64,000 bases of DNA from Agapanthus africanus (Eukaryota; Streptophyta; Magnoliopsida; Asparagales; Amaryllidaceae), in NCBI GenBank assembly GCA_030015575.1, contig CM057344.1, forward strand, positions 591,922,410 to 591,986,409, in the 5' to 3' direction. The translations under genes and the position numbers were made by a program. This document shows, in pieces, positions 21,209 to 32,339 of the stretch. How positions within the stretch are numbered: the stretch's first letter is position 1; each line of letters begins with the position of its first letter. The notes under the pieces are model-generated. The model did not search any database. It was not told where the DNA came from and worked only from the letters and a program-made list of their open reading frames with translations.

Positions 21209-22795
21209 TTAGAACTATACGAAGGTTGTTAAATATCGGACGGTATAGCTCGATACTAACAACCGTCGTATAGTCTATGTGACAAGAAAATTCAATCGTA
21301 TGATAACCGATAGAAGCCTTACCCCCGACAGCCGAAACACACACATACAACAAGAATACACAACAAACGCATCATTAGAGAGTGATTCAAGATATTCAAG
21401 TTAAAACCAATATATGATATTCGATGATAATATGAAACTTTCATATTCTCATCGATACTCATATATGAAACCCAAAGCGCCACTTAGTCCCCGTCTATCG
21501 GTTAACATACGTCCGATGTTCGTCGTGACATAGAACTATACGAAGGTTGTTAAATATCGGACGGTATAGCTCGATACTAACAACTGTCGTATAGTCTATG
21601 TGATGAGAAGATTCAATCGTATGATAACCGATAGATTTGTCCCGTGTGGACAAGTTAGGAATGTATAAAGCAAACACCTTCATTCACTTGTGTTTTCATC
21701 CGTTTCGAGATATTTCGTCGGTACCTTTCCGCTGGTTCTCCATGTACAAAGATAGATTAGATGTTCATTTCAACGTTGTTTCACAGCTTTGAAATGATTA
21801 TCTATTCTATTACAGTGTACTCGGAGAACAGCGGGGAGGTGCTGCCGAAATTTACTCGAAACGGTTGAAAGCACAAGCGAATGGGTGTTCGCTCTATACA
21901 TTCTTAATGGGATAGAAGCCTTACCTCCGACAGCCGAAACACACACATACAACAAGAATACACAACAAACGCATCATTAGAGAGTGATTCAAGATGTTCA
22001 TGTTAAAACCAATATATGATACTCGATGATAATATGAAACTTTCATATTCTCATCGATACTCGTATATGAAACTCAAAGCGTCACTTAGTCCCCGTCTAT
22101 CGGTTAACTTACGTTCGATGTTCGTCATGACATAGAACTATACGAAGGTTGTTAAATATCGGACGGTATAGCTCGATACTAACAACCGTCGTATAGTCTA
22201 TTTGACGAGAAGATTCAAACGTATGATAACCGATAGATTTGTCCTGTGTGGACAAGTTAGGAATGTATAAAGCAAACACCTTCATTCACTTGTATTTTCA
22301 TCCGTTTCGAGATATTTCGTCGGTACCTTTCCGATGGTTCTCCGTGTACAAAGATAGATTAGATGTTCATTTCAACGTTGTTTCACAGCTTTGAAATGAT
22401 TATCTATTCTATTACAGTGTACCCGGAGAACAGCGGGGTGGTGCTGCCGAAATTTACTCGAAACGGTTGAAAGCACAAGCGAATGGGTGTTCGCTCTATA
22501 CATTCTTAATGGGATAGAAGCCTTACCCCCGACGGCCGAAACACATACATACAACAAGAATACACAACAAACGCATCATTAGAGAGTGATTCAAGATGCT
22601 CATATTAAAACCAATATATGATACTCGATGATAATATGAAACTTTCATATTCTCATCGATACTCATATATGAAACTCAAAGCGCCACTTAGTCCCCGTCT
22701 ATCGGTTAACATACGTCCGATATTCGTTGTGACATAGAACTATACAAAGGTTGTTAAATATCGGACGGTATAGCTCGATACTAACAACCGTCGAG
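21209..22795. repeat. ~600 bp tandem array (two and a half units plus a truncated copy)
   Basis: The start word AGAACTATACGAAGG recurs at about 21209, 21532, 22132 and 22734, giving spacings of about 323, 600 and 602 bp. The first unit is internally deleted. Units contain a dyad (CGGACGGTATAGCTCGATAC with ACAACCGTCG after it) and a CCGATAGA segment. Homology stops abruptly after AACAACCGTCG near 22792. It lies between the presumed first exon and the transposase start. Short minus-strand frames in each unit are repeat artefacts. Confidence 0.92.
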
Positions 22796-23131
22796 ACGAC
22801 ATTTGGGAGTTGGACTCTAGTTCCCGATATTGAACCCCTCCTTTCACTTATGCATAAACTAACTACCCTGTCGGACTCTACCTGTCTGACCTCTATTCGC
22901 CTCCTCTCGCTGATAGGAAAGGAGAGAAAAACAAAGCAATGCCAAGAGCGTAGTCTGTGATACATGAGTATCCTCAAATCTAACTTTGATTATCGATAAT
23001 TTATTCTTTTCAACGACAAACGCACACACAAAGCATATACACGGATTTTCTCCTTTGTCAGTAACCATCATGTTCTTAGATTTCTCAATATAGTCACCAT
23101 AAGCTACAATTTATATGTTATACAGTTTAAC
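22796..23131. other. Sequence between tandem array and transposase start
   Basis: No coding signal was found. It probably contains the end of the first intron and the 5' leader next to the ATG at 23132. Confidence 0.45.
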
Positions 23132-23401
23132 ATGGCCCATGAGTACGTCAGATTTAAGGACTGGATGTATGTGGATTGGCAACAACGTATTCAACCTAAG
23201 TTTGTCGCAGGAGTTGCTGCTTTTATTGAATTTGCACGCGTACATAATAAGATCGTGATAGAGAAAATTCTCTGCCCGTGCGATAGATGTGGGAATAAGT
23301 ACTGGCAGAAGGTAGAATTGGCAGAGCTTCATATCATAAAATATAGTTTTACTACAATTTATACAACTTGGAAATATCATGGGGAAGGAGAAGATATACC
23401 G
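23132..23401 (+). pseudogene. CACTA transposase N-terminal domain (Transpos_assoc-like)
   Basis: ATG at 23132 opens a 90-codon frame. It matches the transposase-associated zinc-binding domain at the start of TNPD-type transposases: KDWMYVDWQQR, FVAGVAAFIEFAR, then the cysteine cluster CPCDRCGNKYW and a C-terminal WKYHGE. The conserved core that normally follows (several hundred residues with the catalytic acidic residues) is absent. Instead a 65 bp tandem duplication of the exon end (23341 onward repeated at 23406 onward) and non-coding sequence follow. The domain is thought to contact DNA or partner proteins during transposition. Confidence 0.85.
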
Positions 23402-23624
23402 TAAAATATGGTTTTACTAGGCTTTATACAACTTGGAAATATCATGGGGGAGGGTAGACACTATGTTTATCAACAAGATATACCGGTTTATCTTGCTTAA
23501 TTGCGCATGTCTTGAACAAATTAGAGAGTAAGTTTTTTTGGATTAATTGTTATATTTGTGTTTGTGTGTGTATGAAATGATATAATATTAATGTCATAAT
23601 TTATTGTCGAAAACATAATTCATT
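23402..23624 (+). other. Degenerate gap where the transposase core should be
   Basis: It starts with the 65 bp duplication of the preceding exon end and then has AT-rich, intron-like sequence. The central transposase domain is missing. Confidence 0.6.
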
Positions 23625-23716
23625 TTAACGAGGTACGTGAGGGGCATCCTGATTGGAACGATGAACGATTGGAAAAATATCATTAGGATAATTTTTGCGA
23701 TTGGATTGCAGATCAT
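23625..23716 (+). pseudogene. CACTA transposase later exon fragment
   Basis: Reads RGTREGHPDWNDERLEKYH, then a TAG, then DNFCDWIADH, and ends at a consensus donor GTAAGT at 23717. This resembles the short conserved stretch before the C-terminal domain in plant CACTA transposases. Confidence 0.6.
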
Positions 23717-23803
23717 GTAAGTTATTTGAATAACATGTTATTGCTATCAGTTTTAATCTAAACTTATATCGTTATGTATTTGTCGTAAAATTTGTTTTGT
23801 TAG

Positions 23804-24464
23804 ATCCACGATCCGAACTTGTCTGCATCATTTGAGAGTGATTCAAGATGTTTAGCTCAATTTCCTAGTATGGAGGTTGTATATTATAAAGGATTCGGTG
23901 TCCTTGGATACAAATTCGAAGTTAAGGATATAGAAACATCTAGAACCACTCAGAATAGTGGGATTGCGATGGTAGGATCGGACGGTGTGATTTATTATGG
24001 ATACTTAAATTGTATACTCGATATCCACTATCCCGGATGATCAGAACCCTTTTATATATTCTAGTGTACTTGGTACGATACGCGAACCGTTACAGATAAG
24101 TGGAGAAGCAATCTTGGGACTTGGAAAGATGAATATGGATTGACCAGTGTGAACACACTTCGATTTTATGGTCAGGAAGATCCGTTTATCTTTCCGAACC
24201 AAGCGTTCAAAGTATACTACTCACAGTGTTTGAAGCATCCGGGATGGAGTGTCGTATGCCGTTGGAAACCCAGGGATGTCTACGATGTCCCAGAATTCGA
24301 GGACAGCGAAGAGGATGAAGAAGAGAGAAGACTTAGAGTGCTCCGACCGTCTGTTTCGAAAGACGGGTTGTCTTCGGCTGATCATGAAGTTACGTTGGTT
24401 AGAAATGATATCGATGATGAAATCCAAGTAGATATGTCTAATGCGCCCATGAAACGAAAAAGGT
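23804..24464 (+). pseudogene. CACTA transposase C-terminal domain (DUF4216-like)
   Basis: After a TTTTGTTAG acceptor, the frame gives VVYYKGFGVLGYKFEV, RTTQNSGIAMVG and YYGYLNCILDIHYPG, then two nonsense codons (TGA 24038-24040, probably from TGG; TAG 24062-24064). It continues CTWYDTRTVTDKW, EYGLTSVNTLRFYG, DPFIFPNQAFKVYYSQ and WSVVCRWKPRDVYDVPEF. These are hallmarks of the DUF4216 segment of plant CACTA transposases. An acidic tail (EDSEEDEEERR) and a basic KRKR end the exon at a possible donor near 24464. Confidence 0.85.
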
Positions 24465-24532
24465 TATCAGTAATGTTATATTATTACTTCATATTTTACG
24501 ATCTATACATATATAGTCAATACTTGTAATGA

Positions 24533-24743
24533 TTGTCTAATGCGTCCACGAACCGTTTATCTAGATTTGATGACGATGACGGGAGCAGCGAGGGGCGGCA
24601 GGAGCTCCAGCCACGGCACCGGCAGAGGCAGAGCGGTTCTGCCCCCGGAGAGCTGCGTAGGGAGCTTCAGAGGGCCGGTCTTACACCCCGATCGGAGACC
24701 CCTTCGGATGCCTCCTTCCGTGTGGACTTTGCCACACCTCCAG
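24533..24743 (+). pseudogene. First visible exon of the CACTA tail/second gene
   Basis: The open frame encodes a charged, low-complexity segment (RFDDDDGSSEGRQELQPRHR) and ends CCACACCTCCAG followed by the donor GTATATT. It precedes the tandem exon units split by the Tekay-like insertion. Whether it is the transposase tail or the start of the second gene is unresolved. Confidence 0.5.
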
Positions 24744-24793
24744 GTATATTGCACGCATATCCATTTTGAATGTAATATTATAGATATACATAC

Positions 24794-24798
24794 CTGTT
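24794..24798. repeat. Target-site duplication ctgtt (mate at 35911-35915)
   Basis: Perfect 5-bp duplication around the nested Tekay-like element, lying in a CACTA intron. Confidence 0.95.
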
Positions 24799-27700
24799 TG
24801 TCATGACCCGAAATTTGGCACGTGACGGCCCTAATACTACGCAACGCCTAAAGACGTAACGCAGTAAAAGAAAGCCAAAACACAGAAATCTAAACCAAGA
24901 AAATACGGAAAAGATAATATAAGTTTTTGAAACATTTGAAATCGCAACCCAAATTCTTTAAAAGTCCCACTTTCTATATTTAAAATTTTGGCAGCACCTC
25001 CTTTGTAAAAACTATCCCCAAAAAGGGTACAACAATAAAGATAAATAAAGCATTCCCAAACAGGAGCAAATACACGCCCAAAGACGGAAAACAACCACAT
25101 AGCAAGTATACGACGCCGTAGCGCAGAAATAAAGACAAAAGAGATAAAGCTGTATATAAGACAACAAAGCCACAAATAATATACAATATCGTCATCACCA
25201 AGTCTCTAAGTCAACGACATAATAGTAGATGGAGAGTACAAGATACAACGAATATACAATACAAAATACAGATAACCACCAAAACCCACCTAAGCAAAAT
25301 AGAACACTGTGAGCCGATGCAGTATCTGTAGCAAAACATGATAGATGAATAGCTGAATAGCCTGCCTCGACTACTCTGTGGAACAACCTGAAACACCTGT
25401 GGCACAACGGGGGTGAGTTGCCAACTCATGAATAGTAGATAACATATGCAGGTAATCGCAGGAATGCACGTACATCATGAATCTAAGATATGCGATTACA
25501 GTAATAACATATCATGTGAATGCAGAATAATGGAAAGTACACTAGCAGGTACAATCGATATGTGAAGCAATAATAACATGACAATAGTATGCAATAACCA
25601 CACAATAGAGATATGAGAAAGTAAATATGCAGCAATCATGAAGGGTACACTAACAGGTACTCCGAATACATGGAACAATGCATAAGTGAAAAGGTATGAG
25701 GTATGGAGTGAAATATGCCATTCCACGGAATCCTGTTATCGTGGTAGGATCACAATCTATCAAGACACTCAAATCCCAATTCCTCAAATCAGCCCCCACG
25801 TTGGGCTCTCACATCATATAAGTCTCACGTCTCCTCAATGTACAATATCGAGTAATCTCCCATATCCCAAATGTACAAATCAGTAATCCCATATGTATGT
25901 CCAATATCCAATCTCAGTGAATTACATAATATCCCAAATCAAACTCAAGTAGAATTCTAACATCCTAAAGGTTTATATTTGCAGAAATAAATATGATGGG
26001 GTCAATACAAATATATTAACGTCCTATTCCACTAATATTGGTGTAAGGGTATATATAACAACGGCTAAATCCCCTGTTATATATACAAAGGTGTTTAAAG
26101 AAAATATCATGAAAACAATGTGCCAAGTATCGACACAGAAACCCTGATAGGTACGTATCATACGCTATCCCGAAAGCACGAGTGCCTAGCTCTGACCCTC
26201 GCCTTTCGACGTATGCATACGTGCATGACTCCCAACGGTATCTCCATGATCCCCGCCGAGTCATTAGTACTGTCACCGGTAGGTACTCGCCCGCCTTCAG
26301 GCTCAATCGGCAAAATCCATCGATCTTCTTGCCGAGGGGAACCATACCGGGCCCCACCATGTACCCTCATACGGCAACCACACCTCATATAGAGTATATA
26401 CTCAGAACCGATAAATCTCATGGTGGCTGCGCAAATATCATATCAAGGAAACCGGGTTTTTCAATGTATGCATAATTTTATGAACTCCCGCGGTTCCCAA
26501 ATCCAGAAAATATCATGTAAAATCCAAATAAACAATGCGCAAATCCAGGAACAAATATATGCGATATATCTGAAATGCGAGCATATAAATGAGAATATAT
26601 AGCTGAAACCAGATGTATGCGAAATCAATAAGGTACAGCTGAGTATAGGTGTCTACCTATAAGTAAGTGATGTCGTATACCCCCTGGGTATAAGTAAACT
26701 ATGTGCAAGGTAGCTGTATCGTAAGGTGTATATGTACCTATCACTAATAGTATGATACACTATAGGTATACCGACAAGCTAGATGTCATGTGTGATAAGC
26801 AATACAAATCAATGTCACAAAGTCCCTAACCAAGCAATATAGTATCTATAAGGGATTGTGTGTGACATGGCAATTATTGACGGTGTGTGTGTAGCATACA
26901 ATCCGTGCTCGTGCAACATGAACCGTCAATAATATGTGCAGTGTCCTACTACTACTAGTCCAGGCACACTACATCTACGTAATAAGTTAAAGGCACAATT
27001 CTAACAATAACGTAGAATATGCGACAAGCAATAAAATCTCTAGCCCTGACGCATAACGCCATGCGGGCGATTCCCCTGTAGATGTTAAATCTACTCACCA
27101 ATGCTCCACGCTAGGTGAAACCTATAACCTGTTTCCTCTTTGCAGCAGTGTTCGTAGTCCCTGCCTGCGAACCTGCAACATTAACAATAAAACAATTTAT
27201 ATTAATAATAACCTAAAATACTTACAATATACACGGACCAATACGACACACCTACGTACACTAAAGGATTCGTATTGTAGCTAACGCGTATAGCTACACT
27301 ACTAAACCAACTTAGCGCAACAGCAACACGTAACACGCATCGTATCGGATAACGTATCGCACGAAACGAAACACAAGAAATAGGCAAAATGATCCCAGAT
27401 TTTTCTGTGCTAACCAATTATAAAAATTGCAAGTACCATGAGCCTACACATAATCCCAGAGACCCCCTACACCAAAACCCCAACCCTAATTCCCCAGTCT
27501 GGCCGCAAATTGCGGCCAGATTCAATATATCTGCGGCCATGACGAGGTGAAATTGGCTCGAATTTGGTGGGTAGGTTCTATATCTCTATACTAGGCTACT
27601 GTCCAGTCAATTTTTGCAACACACTTTTAGTTTCACAGCAGATCATCCGAGACCATAAAACGACACTAAAAATATGGTTTTTATCCGAAACGATACGATA

Positions 27701-28367
27701 CGCGACAAAAACAACAACTTTAAAGCTAAGCTACACAAAAATAACTTAAACAATAGCAAAGAAACATTACCTAAACAAAAGAAGCCAAAGATCCAAGCTT
27801 TGAGCACTCTAAGGCATCCATGAGGGAAAATGTGAAGAAAATTGTGATTTTTTTGAACTTTTGATGAATTGTGATGGATTTGTGAAGAGGGAAGAGGAAG
27901 TGTTCAGAATTTTGAGACAGAGAATGAGATAAAGAAATGAGGAAGAGAAAAAGAAAGAGAAGAGATGAAGAAGAGAGAGGGAGGTGAGTGTAGGGAGAAT
28001 GAGAGAGTGAGTGTATCATGCATTAATTACACACCATACCTCTTCATTAATGCACCATGCTCACACAAAATAATATATCTCTCTTTCTCACTCAAAACAC
28101 AAAAGGAAAATGCTTAAGGAAAAGATTAAAGAAAGGGCTAGGATAAGCAAAGGATTAAGATTAAGGTTAATGGTCATGGTTGCTAAGACTAAGATTAGCA
28201 CAAACAACCCTCACCTTTACGTGCACACGTACGTGCATGCTTATAACAAATAATAATAAATTATTAATTAAATGTTATAAAATGTGAGGAACCCAAATTG
28301 GTAAACTTTTTACAGTAAACCCGCATTAACGTCTAAACGAATACTAACCGAAATCTAAGGCGTTACA
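24799..28367 (-). repeat. Nested Tekay-like element 3' LTR (3569 bp)
   Basis: Direct repeat of 32340-35910, starting TGTCATGACCC and ending GCGTTACA on the plus strand. Short open frames inside it, on both strands, recur in the other LTR and are not genes. Confidence 0.95.
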
Positions 28368-28380
28368 ATCTCCCCCCTTA
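28368..28380 (-). other. Polypurine tract
   Basis: The minus strand reads TAAGGGGGGAGAT immediately before the 3' LTR. It is the plus-strand DNA primer used in retrotransposon replication and confirms orientation. Confidence 0.9.
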
Positions 28381-29790
28381 AAAGAAATTCGTCCCCGAAT
28401 TTAAAATTCTTACTAAGCGTACCTTCAAAGAGAAGATTACAACTCTCAAATCTCGCTCGCAGCCTCCCAAGTGATTACCTCACTATACAGCTACGTCCAA
28501 GAAAAACCTTTCACAGATAGCGAGACCCTTGATCGAAGTTTCTCCACCCATCGAGCCATTTACACCAATGGCTGCCGGTGAACGAAAAGATCGCGTCAAA
28601 GCAAATGGTCTAATGCTGAATCATGTGAGAAAAGTCATGAAGGTAATTTCAAAGTATCGACACAAAGAATACAGGGTGAATACTCAATAATCTGAACGGA
28701 AGTGCCAAATTAAAGACAACGAAACTAACTCGCTTATAGGATCTCGAAAGGACCTACAATCCTGGGACAAGCTTCCCAAAATCCAACACGTCATTCATCG
28801 GAAAAATCCGCAGGAATACATGATTTGCCACTGCGCACTCAAGCCTGCGACGACATGGTCGGCATAAGACCTCTGTCTGCACTGGGCTACACTCATCCTG
28901 ACCTGAACCAACTGGATCATCTCCGAAGTCTCTAGACTAGCTGAGGTCCAAAAATCCTACTACGCAGATTCAGAAAAACAGACTGGTGATCGACACGACC
29001 TGTCTAAACCTAAAAGTTGCCAATTGGAACGCTCCCTGATAATCGCTATCAAAGAAGTATCCTAACAATGGCGAGTGACGATCCCGACTGCCAACAACAA
29101 AAACACAAACGTACAACTTAACAAAGAACAACTGAGCAAACTGAGTAAAACCAGACAACAAGAATCCGAATGAAGTCACACCCTTACTAACCCTGGGTCG
29201 ACACCATAACGAAATTCCTGAAGATCTGCTCCCACTCCTACTTCGGAACGGTTAAAGGTTGCAACTCTCCAGCCGGCCTCAGATGCTCAACCCAAGCACA
29301 CAACAAGACAGAAACCTTGAAACGAACCATGAAACTTCTCTTTACATCCCTGTCCACCGTAACTATCTTACAAGTCACGTCAATGTTGGTGGAACTTGAA
29401 TGAATACAGAGAGTTGACAGATGTGCCTGCTCTAGGATTGTACGTCTCTACTTGATAATATCAGGTACACAAACGTGTCCAACTTAGCACACCGTGTCAT
29501 AAATCAAGGACTTCGAATCATTACCCAGCCGAGTATGTTCAAGTATCTCTGACGAACGAGCAACGGCGGGCAGTGTCTCGCGAAAGCGATTAAAGAAAAG
29601 TGATCGGGCGCGGACATGAGCAAGCTGTCCCCTCCGCAGAGACGAACTTAAGCTGTGCTCAACGATCACACAAGAACTGCAAATCTGCAGAAGACTGTCT
29701 CTGACTGCGCACAACTGGAACAAACTAACCCCGGGCCTACGACTCCAGCATCAGCTAGCACAATCGCTTTGCCAAGGGTAATAAAGGATC
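28381..29790 (-). pseudogene. Integrase and chromodomain-like relic of the nested element
   Basis: Only short recognisable words survive in several frames. VEHLRPAGELQP (about 29295-29262) matches the end of the integrase zinc-binding region. Near 28480 EVITWEAASEI resembles the chromodomain-like tail. The catalytic core cannot be followed as a frame. Confidence 0.5.
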
Positions 29791-31333
29791 TCACAAACAC
29801 AATCCTCCACACGTTCCATCCAACAGCACTGTCTCAACAATCAAAACCCGTTGCAAGAAGATGTACATTAAGTTCTGGTGGTCCGTGAAAATCTGACACG
29901 ACTTCCGAACGAGTAGTGTCTCCAAATCTCCAACACAAAACCACCGCGGCCATCTCCAGATCATGAGTGGAATATCCTTCTCGTACTTCCTCCAAATGTA
30001 GGGAAGCAAAAGCGATAAATCTATAGTGTCACCTCAGTACACACTCGAGCCCCACTCACGAAACACTACAGTTAAACAACAAGGTCGTCCAAACCAAAAG
30101 CAAAGAAAGAACTGATGCAGTTGTTAACCGAATCTTCAACCGCTGAAAACTCCGCACACAAGTCTCAGTCCAAAGAAAAGAAACCTCCCTTCCGGTCAAT
30201 TCAGTCGACGGTGCAACACTACTCTAGTAATCCTGCACGAAACGGCGGTAAAACCTGCTAAGCCCAAAAATCTGCGGACCTCCGTCCTGCACACAAGTCT
30301 GGACCTAAGCTGTACGGCCACGATCTCCCTTGGGACCATACAAAACCGTCTCCCGTGACGACAAGACCTAGGAGGCAACACAAACAAGCCTGAAGAAACA
30401 CTCCAGAATCTAGCAAACTACCGGTGCTCTCCCAGTATCTGCATAACAAATCCTCCAGTGCTACTTCTGTCCCTCAAGACATATTAAATAGACCAGAATA
30501 TCGTAAATAACACAGCAAATAACTGGTCGAGGAACGGCCTGAAGAAATCTGGTTCATCACATCTACGAATGCAGCTAAGGCATCAGTGAATCCAATGACT
30601 CACTAAGACACACTAAGCCCGTAGCACGCATAAGGCAGTCTTCGGAATGCCATCACTTCGAATCGCAATAATGATGACCTGATCCCGAACAAACTTAGAA
30701 AATGTCTCGCACTATGGAGCTGATCGAAGAAATCGTCACGGCGAGGTGAAGGATACCTATCCGCACCGTAAGCCGGTTCAATTAACGATCCGTCGATACA
30801 CAACCTCAAACTGCTGTCTTTCTCCTTGACGAACAGAAATAGGAGCTTCCAAAAGCGAAACACTCAGACACACAAAACTCCCCAAACCACAACTCTGCAG
30901 CTGATCCTTTAGCTCCCAAGCTTCGCCGGCTCATCCGGAACAACGTCGGAAAAACTCTCGCACGAAAGGAACACCGGTCCAACAAACCCTCTGTGGCTAC
31001 GGTATCACGAATGAACGTTAAGAATCCACGACATCTCCTCAGCAGCCGACTAGCGAAAAGGCTGAATTCAAGCTGTGAGGGGCGGCACCACTATCCACCT
31101 GCACAACAAGAACTGACTCGCCGGGAAAACAATTCCTAACTGTTTCCTCACGGTAGTCCACAGACGCCTAGCATGTAGCTAACCATTCCATGCCCAGAAG
31201 AACGTCAAATCCAACTTCTCTAGAAGGATCAAACGACGGACGAATCTCTATCTCCTATCCGATTGACACACAACAGAAAACGTGTCGCGTAACAAAAGAA
31301 TCGCTGACAGACGTTAACACAACTACGACTAAT
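29791..31333 (-). pseudogene. Protease-RT-RNase H relic of the nested element
   Basis: RT words LFVKEKDSSLRLCIDGS and DRYPSPRRDDFFDQL occur at about 30840-30700. EVRRFLGLAGF occurs near 30300 (RT connection) and CQIFTDHQNLMYIF near 29900 (RNase H). The RT catalytic YVDD region is not found and most of the palm is rearranged. Protease text just downstream of gag is also lost. The order matches a Ty3/gypsy pol on the minus strand. Confidence 0.7.
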
Positions 31334-32188
31334 CTACCCAACCACGGCACAAGTATGAAAAGCAAACGAGTACATCGAAAGAACATATAAATTAAGGATA
31401 CCTGAAAATTCCACATTGGACGCCTGCGCGTCCCGATGAGTAGAAGCAAACTCCTGTGTCTGCCCTCTACCCGCAACTGGCTGAACTCCTCTGGTAGACT
31501 GACTCCTCTGAACGAATCTTCCACGTCCACGGCCTCTCTGAAAATGATCCTGACGAGGTGCTATGGAACAATCCCTGACGAAGTGCTGAAGGCTTCCGCA
31601 TCGAAAACATCCACGCGCTGACTGCTGACCCTCCTGGGAAAGAGAGATGAACGACTGTCCTCGTCCTAAGCCTCTGCTACTCCCACGACGGTCACGAAAT
31701 CTGTCTCGACGACTAGGCCTCTGTCTCTGGGATGGTACACCGGTACGAGTCCTCCACTGTCCCGGAACTCTTTGAGTCTCTGGAATATGTGCCTCGTCAA
31801 CTGGGGCTGCAACCATTGGTGCTATGTAGGTGACGGACTGCTGCATCCTGATAGTAAGTGACAACTGAGTAACAGGGGTAACAACCTCCTGTCGTAGCTC
31901 CCTAACGACGTCGACCAATGAACTCATAGTCTGGCGGAAGTCCTGCATCTCTGCCACAAGCCTATCGATAGTATATGTCGTAGGCTGATCCGTCTGCACC
32001 TGTGCAACTAGAGTGCCATCCTGGTCAGTACTCATCTCACCCGAGCTAACTCTGACCTCGGCCCTCGCTGCATCACTCTGAGTCCCCATAGTCATCGGCA
32101 GCAAGGATAAAAATAGAGATAAGATTCGATAAGAATACGGAAATCGAATCACAAGGATATGAATCATCAAGGAAGGAATTTCAAGCAA
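31334..32188 (-). pseudogene. Gag C-terminal part with zinc knuckle
   Basis: A 284-codon frame with a coiled-coil-like stretch (VAEMQDFRQTMSSLVDVVREL), an Arg-rich linker, a CCHC knuckle CFRCGSLQHFVRDC and a Gly/Arg-rich region after it. The bulk of the usual plant gag domain between the N-terminal coil and the basic linker is absent, so it is shorter than family members. The true start may be the internal Met before GTQSDAARAEV rather than the first ATG at 32188. It would bind element RNA. Confidence 0.75.
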
Positions 32189-32323
32189 TTTGTACTTAGG
32201 TCACTTAAGGCGAAGTACCGCATCGTGGGTATGCTACAGACATACACACACTACATTACTCTGCTTAAGCTGCCTACTCCATCATACCAAGGTCATCCTA
32301 CACTCAGAAAGATAAAACCTAGC

Positions 32324-32335
32324 GCTCTGAAACCA
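32324..32335 (-). other. Primer-binding site, initiator tRNA-Met type
   Basis: Minus strand TGGTTTCAGAGC, one mismatch from TGGTATCAGAGC, four bases inside the 5' LTR. Confidence 0.85.
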
Positions 32336-32339
32336 ACTT

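Noticed and set aside
21770-22557. Two nearly identical 61-codon minus-strand frames
   Set aside because: They are the same position in successive ~600 bp repeat units; no domain and no conservation beyond the repeat.
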